A DNA stretch of 64,000 nucleotides from Diploscapter coronatus (lineage: Eukaryota; Nematoda; Chromadorea; Rhabditida; Rhabditidae), in the NCBI GenBank assembly GCA_964036155.1, contig OZ038423.1:21715249-21779248 (forward strand). The letters are read 5' to 3'. This document shows, in pieces, positions 1 through 12,323 of the stretch (positions are counted from its first letter, which is position 1; each line of letters starts with the position of its first letter). The notes under the pieces are model-generated. The model did no database searches. It was not told the origin of the DNA and was given only the letters and a program-made list of their open reading frames with translations. Position numbers and translations under genes: made by a program.

Positions 1-50
1 TCCTGCTAATCTAAAGCTCATGAAAGTGATCTTTAAAAAATCTTTTCCAG

Positions 51-1921
51 ATTGGCGATCGGAGGAGGGGAGACGGACTTCGTGATGGACATGATGCCTA
101 TTCTCATGCGTGAGTTTATCAGGGCTGACCAAAGAATAAATTTTAAAAACTTAAAGTTAAAGTCCAAGACAGTCCCCAAAACCCTCAGAGACAAAGCTTT
201 GTCCAGTCCTGAAGTTGATCATTCTTATTTCTAGCAAAGAATTAATGAAATTTCTAGTCAAATTTGCGAAGTTTTCATAAATGAAGCGAATTTCAGAATA
301 CGCAGCGTTCTGCGACGTGATGTGCGAAATGTTGATGTCTGTCTGCTCGAGCCACATTCTGTACGGCGACACGCGCGCCATTCCCGAATTTATCGGCTCC
401 ATCATCTGTGGCAACTGGCCCAAAGATCTCAACAAGGTGAGAAAGGGTTTGGATTTACCACCATTACATAGAGATGAGTCGAAATTCCAATTGTTTTTCG
501 ATTTTGAAAATCTTAAACGAATTTTGTTTTAGTTTCTAAATTTAAAAACCTCGTTTATTTCGTGTTCACAAATTCATAATACTTTATCTATAATTTCTTT
601 AGACTTGTCTATTCCTGAAAAATCATAAAACCTAAAATTTTTCTCTTTTCAGGCAGTGAATTCGATCAACCCCGTGCTGTTCATAACTATGTCTATCGTG
701 AAGGGTTGGATCCTAGTGATCAACGAGGACAATTCGGTAAAAATCTATTCTTCATAAACTCGTTTATCTACGATATGAACGCTGCCTAGCGGGGAGAGTA
801 AAAACACTGATGCGAATTATCGATAGTGATCAAGATCAAGAGGATAGTGTCGAGCAAAAATAATTTTCTTACACTATTCCACTTTCCTTGTTCATTCTCA
901 CATTTCGCGTTTTGAATTGATCTCGTTTTATAATTCTACATTTATGAAACATTTTCAGCTCTATTACACTCCAAAATCGGTAAAACGCAACGGTGCTAAT
1001 GATACGGACAATGGACAGAGTGCGCAGCAGCAGCAGCAGCAGGAGGGAAGGAACTCGCCTGTGGTGGTCGAAGCCAGTGAAAGCAGACACGGCTCGGAGG
1101 TGGGAATGAAAACATCAAATTTAGATCTGACTTCTCTAAATCACATTCACTTGCTGTAGGTGCGAGTTTTGGTCCAATACAGTTTGAACCTGGAGAAGTT
1201 TGATCTGATTTGGATTTTTTAGAACCACAAGCTTAAAAATCTGAATATTCAGTTGTTGTCTACTTTTGAGCCAGAAAATATCTTTGAATTCCTCTGCGTT
1301 TTCAAAAGAGTGAACATTTCAGGATATAAAAGACGATGAAAGCTCGATTTCGACACAGGCGGAGCCTTCCGAAGAGGACATCGCTGCACTCAATAGATGC
1401 TGCATGGCGCTGTACGTCCTTTGCGAAAAGACGCAGAGATCTCTTTGGCTCAAGTAAGAATATTTTCTGAAATAAATAGAAAAATAATAGGAAACTAATT
1501 ACAGTACTTAATTCTCTACATTTTGCAGATGGCCCGAACTCTGCGACGAAATTTACGACGCTATTCGGCCAGCCATTACCCATAACAAGCACGTGGAACC
1601 GTGAGCTCTTGAAATCTTTGTAAATCACTGGTGAAAAAGACGCAGAACTGCCAAATTGTTTGTTCAATTCCGCTCCATTTTTGCGAGAAAATAATCTGAA
1701 TCTATCATCTGACCTAGGTTGAAAATGAGTGTTTTGAATGGGAAAATTGAAATCAAGTTTGAACCACTAAAATCGTCGATTTTTTCTGTTTGATAGAAAG
1801 TGAGAATTGATTCCTTTTTAGTGATGCGAAATCTGCACTGCTCTACATGTACAGTCAGATGCTGAAGTGGGTTGGCCCGAAGGCGGTCCTCAAGAGCACG
1901 TCCACACAGACCTGCGAGTGA
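51..1921 (+). CDS. C-terminal exons of an unidentified conserved protein (5' part outside window)
   Basis: Seven in-phase exons: 51-109, 297-436, 653-736, 959-1099, 1323-1453, 1529-1600 and 1822-1921, stop TGA at 1919-1921. All introns have GT donors and T-rich AG acceptors, and codon phase carries through every junction. The visible ~240 residues are mainly hydrophobic, helix-like segments (for example CDVMCEMLMSVC and VLFITMSIVKGW) typical of armadillo/HEAT-like proteins. They are broken by a hydrophilic insert in exon 4 with a CAG-encoded run of six glutamines at about 1026-1043, followed by an acidic Ser-rich stretch. The protein ends in STSTQTCE. I do not recognise the family, and the diagnostic N-terminal part is outside the window. 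Exon calls are firm; function is unknown. Confidence 0.8.
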
Positions 1922-2932
1922 TCGGCCAACAGCCAACAGGTAAACATTGATCAAGGATTCTTTCCATCTTTTATTTTATTACGGTATTCTATTAGGAAGC
2001 TTACTTATTCATGAATAAGTTATTCCGATTCAAATCCGATGTAGAAATGAATTTTCATCTCAAAAATCATAAGGGCAACATCATTTTGAGCATTTTAATT
2101 TTATTGCGACTCAAATCTACTCGGGGTTTGATCATGAAATATCACCTTTATCCCTTCCTCTATTACCCCTTTTCATATTAATGACCCCTTACCCCGTTTC
2201 TTATCATTTTTAATCAATTCTAGTGATTCGTTATCAGATTTACGGATAGCTTTCCCTATTTACTCTTCTAAATTTAAATCAGAGAGAAGTGGCTCATATT
2301 TTTTCATGCTCTTTCTCTTTAATGTTTTTCTACCGTTACCTTCATTATTGATTCTTGTCAGTATCAATGTTTACCTAAATTTTATTCTTCCGGGTACTTT
2401 TATAATTTTTTCGTTTACGGGTTTCTAGACAACATTTTGTAATGATTTTTTCTATCAAAGTTGAGCTTTTCTTTAACAAAATGGAAATAATTTCACTCCG
2501 ACTTTTCCCCCTTCAAGGACCTCATTTTTCTTTCGAATTGATGATTCTCCCTTTTTGATAACGGTCGCCTTTTGATATTGTCCTGTTAGATATCATTTTA
2601 CAGTATTTTCAAATAGTACCCTTATTTTTGCCGTTCACTCCATTCTGTAACTTGGTTTTCTTGATAGTTTAGGGAATTTTTGCTTCGATAGCAATAAAGT
2701 TTAATCTGCAGTAAATTTTGCTAGATTCTCTTCTATGATTAAATGAATAATGTTTTTATATTCGTCTTTTTTGATGAAAAATATTTTGAGTTTCGAAATT
2801 TTGACTTTCTTGACAATTTATGTATTCCTGCACGACTTCTGAATTACCGTAACCTTATTTGTTGGTAGGTTTTTGTGCTAGTGTTTTGTTGAATCGTGAT
2901 TTTCACAAAAATGGCAATATGAAAACCATAGG
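1922..2932. other. 3' flank of the first gene; non-coding
   Basis: No coding exon is visible. A good splice-donor sequence (CAG then GTAAAC, cut at 1939/1940) lies 19 nt after the stop. The only AATAAA I see is at 2693-2698, about 770 nt downstream, so the true 3' end is uncertain. The rest is AT-rich and T-biased. The last eight bases (2925-2932, ACCATAGG) are the left target-site copy of the transposon that follows. Confidence 0.5.
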
Positions 2933-3904
2933 TAGGGACCGCCAAGCCCCGCCCCTTTGCCTCGGTTCAATATTGTCCATAGTCGATAACCCTTTCGATT
3001 ATCGCCGATTTTTTTTGTTTTACTTTCGTTTTTAATAATTTATCGATACCTACTATACAATTCGATACCGCTCTTTCACGTGGTGATATCAATTTATTGA
3101 TCGGGTGCGAAATAAGTCCGCAAATGCGCGTCAAATGCACACCAAATTACGAAAATGCTAATATTTCGAGTTATAAAAAAGGCACATTTCATTTTTTTTT
3201 ATGAATCGGTACACCTAGTTGACATGTACAACATATGTAAAAATTAGAAAAATCCTGCGGCGCCAAACTTTTCCCGAGGCAATAATAGATGCTCGCCTTT
3301 GGGGTACTGTATCTTTACAAGGGATCGGTAAAATCGTCTGAAAACTTGACTAAAATAAAATTTGACACTCCCTAATTATGCTACTCGAAAGAAAAAAACG
3401 AAATTTGATCAAAAAATATTTTTAAAATTAATTTCAAAATGACCATTTTTTTGTCTTTGCTAAATTGGATTGCCCTAGTCATATTTTTAAAGGTACATGT
3501 GTTTTTATTTGATATTTTGATTAGTTGGTCAATTGTCTATCTTCAGTGAAAAAATCAGAAAAATCCTGCGGCGCCGAGCTGAGATCCTGATAATCCGCGA
3601 AAATATAAAAGAAGCCAATGCTGAAATGAAAGAGAGTGCAGAGAAAAAGATCCCCAAAGGCAGAGAAAGAAAGGGGGAAGCGAGCGGCATGGTGTCTTTT
3701 GCAGATAAACCACGCCCCTTTCCCTTGTCCACGAAAAGGAGCGATTTTGCCGATTTTTCGCGTTAAATTTTATCAATTTTTTCATCAGTAACGTATTTTT
3801 TCGCGGTTTTTTCGGTGGGGATGTTTAGAGGGGCACCTCAGCCCCTGAAAAATGTAGAAAACATAGTGCCAGAGTGAATTTGGCAGAATGGCTGGCGGTC
3901 CCTA
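2933..3904. mobile_element. hAT-like non-autonomous DNA transposon, 972 bp
   Basis: The ends are inverted copies of TAGGGACCGCCA (2933-2944; complement at 3893-3904), followed by weaker similarity. The element is flanked by identical 8-bp direct repeats ACCATAGG at 2925-2932 and 3905-3912. An 8-bp target duplication with TAGGG-type termini is the signature of the hAT superfamily. Inside, an 18-bp sequence ending in CCTGCGGCGCC occurs twice (near 3249 and 3559). The internal ORFs are short (under 80 codons) and show no transposase features, so this is a deletion derivative or MITE mobilised in trans. The perfect target duplication suggests a fairly recent insertion. Superfamily assignment rests on termini and duplication length only. 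Confidence 0.85.
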
Positions 3905-6900
3905 ACCATAGGGTGACAAGGCATGCAAAATATGACGAAGTATAAGCTGGCAGAGAATATTCTTTATTATTTCGTATAGCTTCTGGGTTTATGGATGTGT
4001 ACGGTTTCTAAATTGTCAAAAAATGTAGCCAGCTTCATTAAAATGTTTATCCAGTTAGAGATTGGGCGCCGCAATGTCGGATGCGATATTTCAATCGGAC
4101 AAGTATTTTGGATCAACAACAACAACAGGCAACACAGGGCAATCGAAATGGTGAGCAGATCGTTCTTTTCCTATCCCTTTATCCTCTGCCTAGGGGATCT
4201 TAGACAGCAGAAGAGGCTGACACTGACAAATGATCATTTTCAAAAACGCAGCTCTCTTTGGCCTCCTACCGATTTTTTGCTAGATTTGACCTAATTTGCA
4301 TATACTCGCCTCTGAATGTGGTAATGACTCAGTTTTTGGCTGTGGTCTTTCAATTTTTTCTGGATTATTTTATTTTGGGGATGTACTTTCTTCTTTTCAA
4401 AGTAAGCTCAATTATTGAACATTGCTCTCACTATTCGAGCATGCTTTCAAAGACATTTTCTTGAGAATCTATTCATGCTCAAAATTCCCTAGGCTAGAAG
4501 AGAATTGTAATTCTGTCACAACATTTTCATGACTACGGTACTTGTGTTTTATGATCCTTTCACCGAAAAGGCTCATAATTTTTCGATCACGAATTTGGCC
4601 CTCATCTTTGGCTGCCTGTCTCCTGCTCTCTCGCCTCCATTCTTCTACATCCTTCTCTTCCCCATTTTCATTGCTATTCTCCTTGTGTCGATGTGACAGT
4701 TAATGACCTTTTGCGAATTATTTGTAGCTGAAATGAGTCTTTGTTCTGGAAGGCAACGAGGCAATGCGAAAAATGGTAGCGCGATGTTTCGAATTCGAAC
4801 GCGAATTTACGCATCACTTCTCTTTTTTCATGATATCGCAACAATTTTTAGAATAATAAAAATTGGAGTGAAACACCTGACTTGAAATAAACCCAGAATA
4901 CTGTAAATTGGAGAATTCGATGATAAGCAACGTTTGCTTAAAGCTACGAAAAATGAAAGCAATTTCATTTTATTTGGGTTTTTGGAGGATTTAAAAAATA
5001 AATTTACGTAAAATTCAGTGTCGCCTTTAAAAAAATTGGCCTTTTTCAAAAATATTTTGCATTTGACGAGCAATTGAGGATCTTCCGAAAAATCAATAAC
5101 ACCACGTGAAAGAGCATCGCCGAATTGTATAGTAGGCATCGTTAAATAATGAAAAATGCCAATTGGCTAATCATCGGCGATAATTGGGGATCTTTCAAAC
5201 TAGTGCCACTATTGAATCAAGTGAAGGGGCGTGACTTGGCGATTCCTAACTAAAAGTGATACATTACGAAACTTGCAGCAGCATAATTTTCGATGTTGAA
5301 ATTCGCAAGATTTACAAATTCTGTTTCACTTTTGGATTTTGCCTCTAGGTTTGTTTCGAAAAAACTCCCTCCAATAGCGGTATGAAAAAAAACTAAAATA
5401 GTTCAAAGCAGGCGACCCTCAGAAAACGCAGCTGCAAATTTATGGGGAAAAAATCGCCATTAGACATTGCCAAGGGACGGTCTGATTACACAAGTTGGTG
5501 GTAAAAATAAGACCGCCTCAAAGTTTTCGAAAGGATTGCTGAATGCAATTCAAATCCAACTGTCGGATAGCCTTTGAAAAGTATTTTGAGTTAGTTGGGT
5601 TTTGAAGAGTTTAGAAATGTAATTGATTTGTTTCCCAAAACTTTATATCGTCCCTAACTTTCACAAGAATTTCCCAAGTTTTATATTCGAAACAATTCGT
5701 TTCTATTTGAAACCCTATTCCAAATGACAAATGGGCTGTAAAATGCCACTACCGTACTCCTTTTTCACAAAACGCCCATTCGTTTTTCAAGGACAATACA
5801 TTTTGCATCCTGCATTTTGATTTGATTGGCGGAAAACGACCTGAAAGGGGACATCTCTCTGATTTTTACCGGATTTCTTGCGACTAATTTTCTCCCTGAC
5901 TGGGGTGGGGGTCGTTCGGCCGATTCGCTGAATAGGGAATCAGATCGGTGTGTTCCTCTCTTTGCTTCTCTGCTCATTTGCATTTCGCATCTGAAGACTC
6001 CACGAATCGGCCATCAGCCATTCAAGGCAATCGCCCTTCCCAATTCATGCACAGCAGGCTACCGCCTAACCTGTGGAAGGTGAAAGAAAGAGGGAGAAAA
6101 CTTAACGAAATTTTTATGGCAATTTCGAGATGCGTCGTCTAAAATTGGTGTTGGCATTTGCATAATTTCTGTATTTTTTGAAATTTCTAATTACAAGGTA
6201 AGAAATTGGTTGTGTTTTCACTAGAATGAAATTTATTCCTTTTCTGAAGAACATGAAAAGTCACTTTCAATACTTGGAACTTTCCCCTAGTTAGAATTTT
6301 GGTGTAACATCAAAAATACTCAATTTTTCCCATCTCATCGTGATCAGGTCTACGGTATCCTTTTCATTCAATCAGGCGTTTTATGAAGTAGGATAACCAT
6401 TTGTTCCAATAAAATCAAGCCACGCCCCTGCCTTAGTAAAATTCAATGCTCGTCGTTTTTCGCGTGACTCCGCCTCCTTTGAAAGGCGAAAGACATTCTA
6501 AATGCCCATACGACCTCCAGATTCGCAACATTAGGGTGGGATGAGAAACACGTTCTTCTTCGTCTTTTTAGGGAAGAATTACAACTTTCGAGTTCTAAGG
6601 CTCTGAAAAATCACTTGTTTCTTCATCTTATAGAGTTTTTAGAAATATTTTTGGGCCCGTGAAAATTCGACATTCGAATTTTTCCAATTTCAGAAGCAGA
6701 ACTTCTCCGAATTGGTTTTCGTTTTCTGGTTTTCAAAAAGTCCAACTTCGTAAATCGCGCATTTCACAGTCAATAGATTCACAGGACTACAGATTCAAGC
6801 ACAGTTCCGTAAGGTCAGTTCAGTCATTTTATTTTAGTACTGTATTTCTCCATTTTTATCTTCTCTTATTAACGCCCATTTTCTTAATTCTTATTTTTTC

Positions 6901-9900
6901 TTGAAAATTCTAGCGCGCTTGTCTGCTCTGCTATTCTCATATTCTGTTTCTTCAAATTCAAAACATCTTCGTAGACATTTCTAATTTGGCATTCCAAAGC
7001 TTGTTGCGCATTCTAAAAATTTCTTTCTCTATCGCAAACTCCCACGAATCTCGCCTCAGACATATCGGGGCTGCTTTTGCAGTAAGGAGGTCGTTAGAAA
7101 AAGTGACATAAAGATTTGAAGAAGAAGAATTAGAAGAGAAAAGGAGAGGAAGAGTTAGAACAGAACGGTCATTAAACTGCACAGCTAAGTGTCGTAGAGG
7201 CAATGAATTGTTTTCTCGTAAAACGTAGGGAGAAAGTGTCGGTTCTCAGTCTGCAGCCTCTATGATTTTCCGTGATTCCCCCACTCTCCCAGACAGTTGC
7301 GATAGAATCTCCCCTTCCCTTCCGCGCCGCGCTTCGCAAACTTTTTTCCCCGGCTCGACTTGCCCATTTTCCGCCTTTGATGTTGCCGCTCCATCGTTCC
7401 TTTTTCATAAAGCTTCTCATGACCTTCAAATTGTAAGACGGAGAAAATGAACTGAACGATTCACGATACTGTACGTTTGCACTCTCTCATTCAATAAACT
7501 AGGTGTTTTATGGAATTTGGAAAACTACTTCGAAATGATAAGTGACGAAATTGCGAGTTTACATTTTGCGCACCGGCAATAATTTTCACAAATTCCATCT
7601 CAACCCCCATCATTCACTTGTTCTAGTTCTCCCTTATCTGTAGTTTTCAGTTTATTGCTTCTGATCCTTCATCCATTGATATCCTTTCTAGTTTCATTCT
7701 TTATATTAGGTCTTCTCTTTACTGTATCCTCATTTTTCTTTTTCCTGATATCCAAATTTTGCGCTAAATTTGACCACTTTTCTTCCAATCGCCTAAATTT
7801 TAGAAAAGTTTCATTAGCACACCCCCTGATCAATTCTTTGACTACTTGTCTCTTCTTTTTGAACCTATTGTTTCTCTGCCCAGGGACTATAATATTTTAT
7901 GCCTCGTTTTTGTAGCAGCGATTTTTTCGAGTCTTCTGATTCATTATCGCTAGACGAAGAGCAGCTGCGTACTTCCAATTGACTATGAAACTTTATAGGC
8001 GCAATGTTGTAAAGAAACATATTTTATCAGTAGCTTCCCTAGTCTTTTTTATAATTAGAGAGAACTTTTCATAGTTTAATAGTTCATACTTCCTCTATAT
8101 TTAGCGTAGATTTTTCTCTGAAAGGATATCGTAATTTCATTTTTGAAATACTCTTCGTCCAAATTATTTGAGTCAATTAATGCGACTAGGTTAGTTTGGA
8201 TAAATTATAGATATCTACTTTTAATTTCTAAATACTGAACCTGGAAGCTCTAAAATAATTTTCTTGAACGTCACGCTCTTTGACTGCAGCTCTGAAAATT
8301 GATCATTTTGCGCAATTTTTCTGGATCCTACAGTATTTTTGTTAATGAGTCGCATTAATTGTCTTCATTATTCTTGATATAGAGATTCGGAACTCGTATT
8401 AGACATGTCTCTAAATTTGAAATCGACTTTGAAAATGATGATTTTCTGAAAATCCTAGGTAGAACCCACAAACACAATGTGTGTTAATTTTGTTTGGCTT
8501 ACTTGAAATTCGATTCGACAAGATGTTAGTGAGTTTACTGTTTTCTGCAATTCTTTCGTTAGAAGGAAATGTTCTAGTAGAAGCGGTGGCAGACATGATC
8601 AGATCCAAGTAGATCACAAAAATAACCCATATCTTTTCTCGTACACAGATGTGCACGGGCAGAAGCCGATTCAAGCAAATTTTATGCAGCGCGACAGGGT
8701 CGTACGTCGAACGAGCTAAGGGAGTAATGAAAAGTTAAATTCGAGCGTTTCAAACCGGTAAAATCATGTATGCAAATTAAAATAGTCGAAATACGTGTTC
8801 ACATATTAAGTTAGTTTTCATATAATTTTTAGGTCAAACTGGGACTAAAACATTTTCTACTGATCTTATCATCTTAGCTACAGCAATATCTGTTCGTATA
8901 TATTATTTTGTCCCGAAATTAGCGACAAGAAAAATATGTTTACCGGACCTAATCATAGGCGGACGCTTATAAAAATGCTGATTATCGGTTGCAAGTCTAA
9001 AATTACTAGACTGAGCATTTTTACGTAATTCAAAATCATAGCGAATATACAAACCATAAAACACAGCTATTCAATTCATATGTACTCTGGGTCGGGTTAC
9101 TTGGGAGTTCTGTCCACGAACATTTCTTCTTTCATCTGCTTTTTTCCAGATTTTTCCGTCTGTGTATTTTCGATTTATCCCTGTTTTTTCTTCGTTTTGA
9201 AGGTCGATCGCAGTCATTTTTTGCGCAGGATTTCGAGTAAAGCGAACGATGAAAAGACAGCATTTCATTGAGCAGGAAACTTGTTTTGTTGCGAATACTG
9301 TCAAGTAAATGATCGTACAAATTTCTCCAACCGATTTTCAAAGCAGCACTCTTATTTACATGGCAATTGAATAGGCATAAATTTTTCTCAAAATCCATGT
9401 GAATTCATCAAATAAAATTTACAGTTCGTCAGCTATCAACAATTATACTTTTCAAGAGAAATAATGAATTCATAATGATCATTTAAAAACATGTAGGCAT
9501 ATTCGGAGTAGTTGCGTTTTGTCCGTAATTCTGTAATTTTTTCGTGATTTTTCCCAAGTCTATCCCCTTTGTCCTTTGGTTAAAGTGTAGTTTCGATTGA
9601 ATATTCATAGGAAGGTATTGTATTGCTCTGCCATTTTTTGAGCTGTTCATATTCTATGAGATGTGAAGGAGAGTGGAACGTTCTTTTTTCTACCCGCTCT
9701 TTGACGTGAATCCATTCTCCCAGTTTTATAATTCTTCCTAATTTTGTTTTAAACTTTTATACGATTTTCTCTAAAAAGCGACCAAGCTGGAAGCACAGTT
9801 GGATTTCGCGTATAACAGACACGAATTTAGATAAATGCATTGTAAAATTAGGGTTAAGAATGAAAAAGTTAAGCAAAAGCACCTAAGGAGCGCTCGCAAA

Positions 9901-10915
9901 TCTCACAAATCGAGAGGCGAATTTCGGGTGAAAAACTTCGCAACGCTCAAACTAGAGATATGACTTCACTTGTGGGGCTGACGTCTGCCTTTCTGCATAG
10001 TTATCGCTATTCTCTTTATTTGTCTACTGTATTTTTAAAAAGAATTTGATGCTAATGGTGTTCCTATCCTATCGATTTTTGCAATCCTACATTGATCTTC
10101 ACGATCGTGAAAATTCCATTATCGTAAATGATTAAAAATGTCGAAAACCTAATTAAAAATTTCCAATTTATGTTCTCTTCTTCGAAATTTCTTGAAAAAT
10201 TGAATTTCGTAATGCCATTTATCTCAGCAGCCCATTCCATTTTCATGATGTAGGTAATTTTTAAACTCTTCGGAATGCCTGAATGTCTAAGGACGACTGT
10301 GCTCGTGCATTTTCTAATCCATTCGGAACGCAATTTCCTCTCGTTGAGAAAGTCAAAATGATGAAGCCTTTTGAGGGAGAGGGGAAATTTGAAGAGACAA
10401 GGCAGAATGTTTTTGTTTGTGTGCGGTCGAGAAAAAGTGGCTGCGTTCAGTCGAGAGAACGAAACATTTCTAATGACTTTCAGAGATTGAAACTCGAGAT
10501 TCTACCCGCTCATTGCGAAACTGATTTTTTAATCATTTTGAACCCATTCTATTTTATTTCGAATAACTCAGATGGTTACCCTTGAATATTGATGGTAATC
10601 CATGATTATGGTATCAGCGCCATCGTAGTTATCTTTCAAATTTCATCAGTTTCAGTGGAAGAAAATTTACATAATCCATCACCTGTTCATTTTTCTTTCA
10701 CGTTTTTGCTAAAAGTGCAACTTTTCTCTGCAAATGAACGACACAAGTTCCTCTGAATTACCCAATTAGAATTTGATAGATGTTAAACGATGCTCAAGGT
10801 CACATTCTGAAGGTGATTTTGCTGCTGTTCGGATCATTAATTTCTTCTCCTTCTGAAATCAAATATAGGCTGACTTTGTGAGTATCGCAGCATCTCCTCG
10901 CAACAATCAAGCGAT
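3905..10915. other. Non-coding region, part of a 20-kb gene-free stretch
   Basis: I find no exon chain on either strand; ORFs are short and lack bracketing splice signals. Composition shifts between AT-rich and pyrimidine-rich blocks (for example 7262-7420). GGGCGTGRCTT-type motifs occur near 5227 and, inverted, near 6420. It may contain upstream regulatory DNA or 5' UTR exons of tra-1, but nothing visible demonstrates that. Confidence 0.45.
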
Positions 10916-10924
10916 TTAACGACC

Positions 10925-10990
10925 GCCCTCACGGGCTTCGGCCCGAACTTAATGCGTTTGTACTTTTCGATGCGGGCCGCATCGGCCAAA
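10925..10990. other. GC-rich island with two adjacent strong hairpins
   Basis: Within otherwise AT-rich DNA, 10932-10945 is a perfect 5-bp GC stem closed by a TTCG loop (the very stable C-UUCG-G tetraloop in RNA). The 17-mer at 10968-10984 is a perfect palindrome around one central G (CGATGCGG and its complement). It could be part of a small structured RNA, a short exon of an unrecognised transcript, or chance. No flanking gene explains it. Confidence 0.35.
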
Positions 10991-11858
10991 AAACCGAGAA
11001 CCGAGACGAATTGCGCGATTTTATTTACAAAAAATCAACCCGACCAGCTGCATTTTCGATCGAAGTTTAGATGGAAAATCGCGTAAATCTTTATGTTTAG
11101 GAGAACAAAAATCTCTTGGGCTGGACGAGAAGGGCTAATGGGGTTCATGATTTTTCATATTCAATTTAGAAATTTTAAGTTTCTATGCGTAATAGGGGCA
11201 TGTTTACCTGCCTGACTAGGCAAGCAATGCGAGGCTATTCATAATAATTGGTATTTATCTGTAGCAAAAGTAGGACTGCACATCTGGATAAAGTGCATTT
11301 TTACGATAATTGACGTTGAAATTTCATATTGTCCGTGCCAGTTGCCCTGCTGTCTGAGCTGTTGCTCGTTGAAGTGCAAAATCACAACAACACTTGCCTG
11401 TCTCGTTTGCTTTTATCTTGACCTTCTAAAAATTTGAATCTTGATATAAAACCTTGCTGAGAATTATTTCTTTTTGCCTCTTAGGTAGCGTGGAAAGTTC
11501 TTAATCGCAATTTGCAAACTTGTATTTGATATGAGAATTTCTTTAGCTTCTAAATCCATCTAACTATTTAGTCTGCAAAGTTGAAACTTTGAGAATATTC
11601 CCGATTCTTCTACAATATTCTCCATCTTTTAGAGTTTCTGATTTTTCGATCTCATTTTGATGTTTCTTGTTGGGAATTCCTTGGTAACGTGCCGCTATGT
11701 ACAAATTGAAACGGAATTTTGGAATTCGAAAAAATAGAAAAATAGCGCGTATTTTAAAGAAAACAAGAGGAAAAGTAGAAGGTATGGATTGAAATGGAGA
11801 TTTTTGGGTAAAAAATAGCTGTGACTACGAACGAGAGAGCGAACGCAACATTTGCGCA

Positions 11859-12323
11859 TTGGTCCTCGCTTTCATAGAGGAGAACCTCTTTCCTATGTGT
11901 GTTCCCCAGCCGTTTTTTGAGTCTCCTTCCTCTCTCAATGGGCGGGCCTCTTACCACCCGTCTCTTTTCATTTTTCTGTCTCACTTTCTAGGCGTTCTCC
12001 ACAGTTTCAACTCTCTTTCGCAACTTTCTATTTCTTTCGAGGCTCCAATTCTCTCAATCTCTCGCCGTTTGTCCGTTCGCATCAGCTCCGTTCCCCTTCC
12101 TCGTCTAGCGTCTATGTGTTTGCTTCTCTGCGCCTTCTCGTCCTTCTCCTGTATTGAACTACTCTCTCGCCCCTCCTCTCAATGCCCTTTTCATCTCTGC
12201 CCTCTCCCCCATTCAACACGGGTGGCAATCTCTATTTTCATCATTTTAAAGCAACCTTTCTCCCAGACATTTTTTGTTCGTCTCTCGATGCGCCGGCGCT
12301 CTTTATGCCTGATGTGTGTCTAA
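11859..12323 (+). other. Pyrimidine-rich tract giving a long but probably non-coding ORF
   Basis: The top strand is dominated by C and T for about 450 bases, leaving a 154-codon open frame rich in Ser, Phe, Leu and Pro. The residue mix is what random CT-rich DNA encodes, no family is recognisable and no exon partners are visible. Similar tracts occur near 7262-7420, 27585-27790 and 35120-35300, the last a few hundred bases upstream of a start codon. They may be promoter-associated. Confidence 0.4.

Noticed and set aside
11859..12323. 154-codon plus-strand ORF
   Set aside because: The residues follow CT-rich base composition (Ser/Phe/Leu/Pro); no splice context or family.
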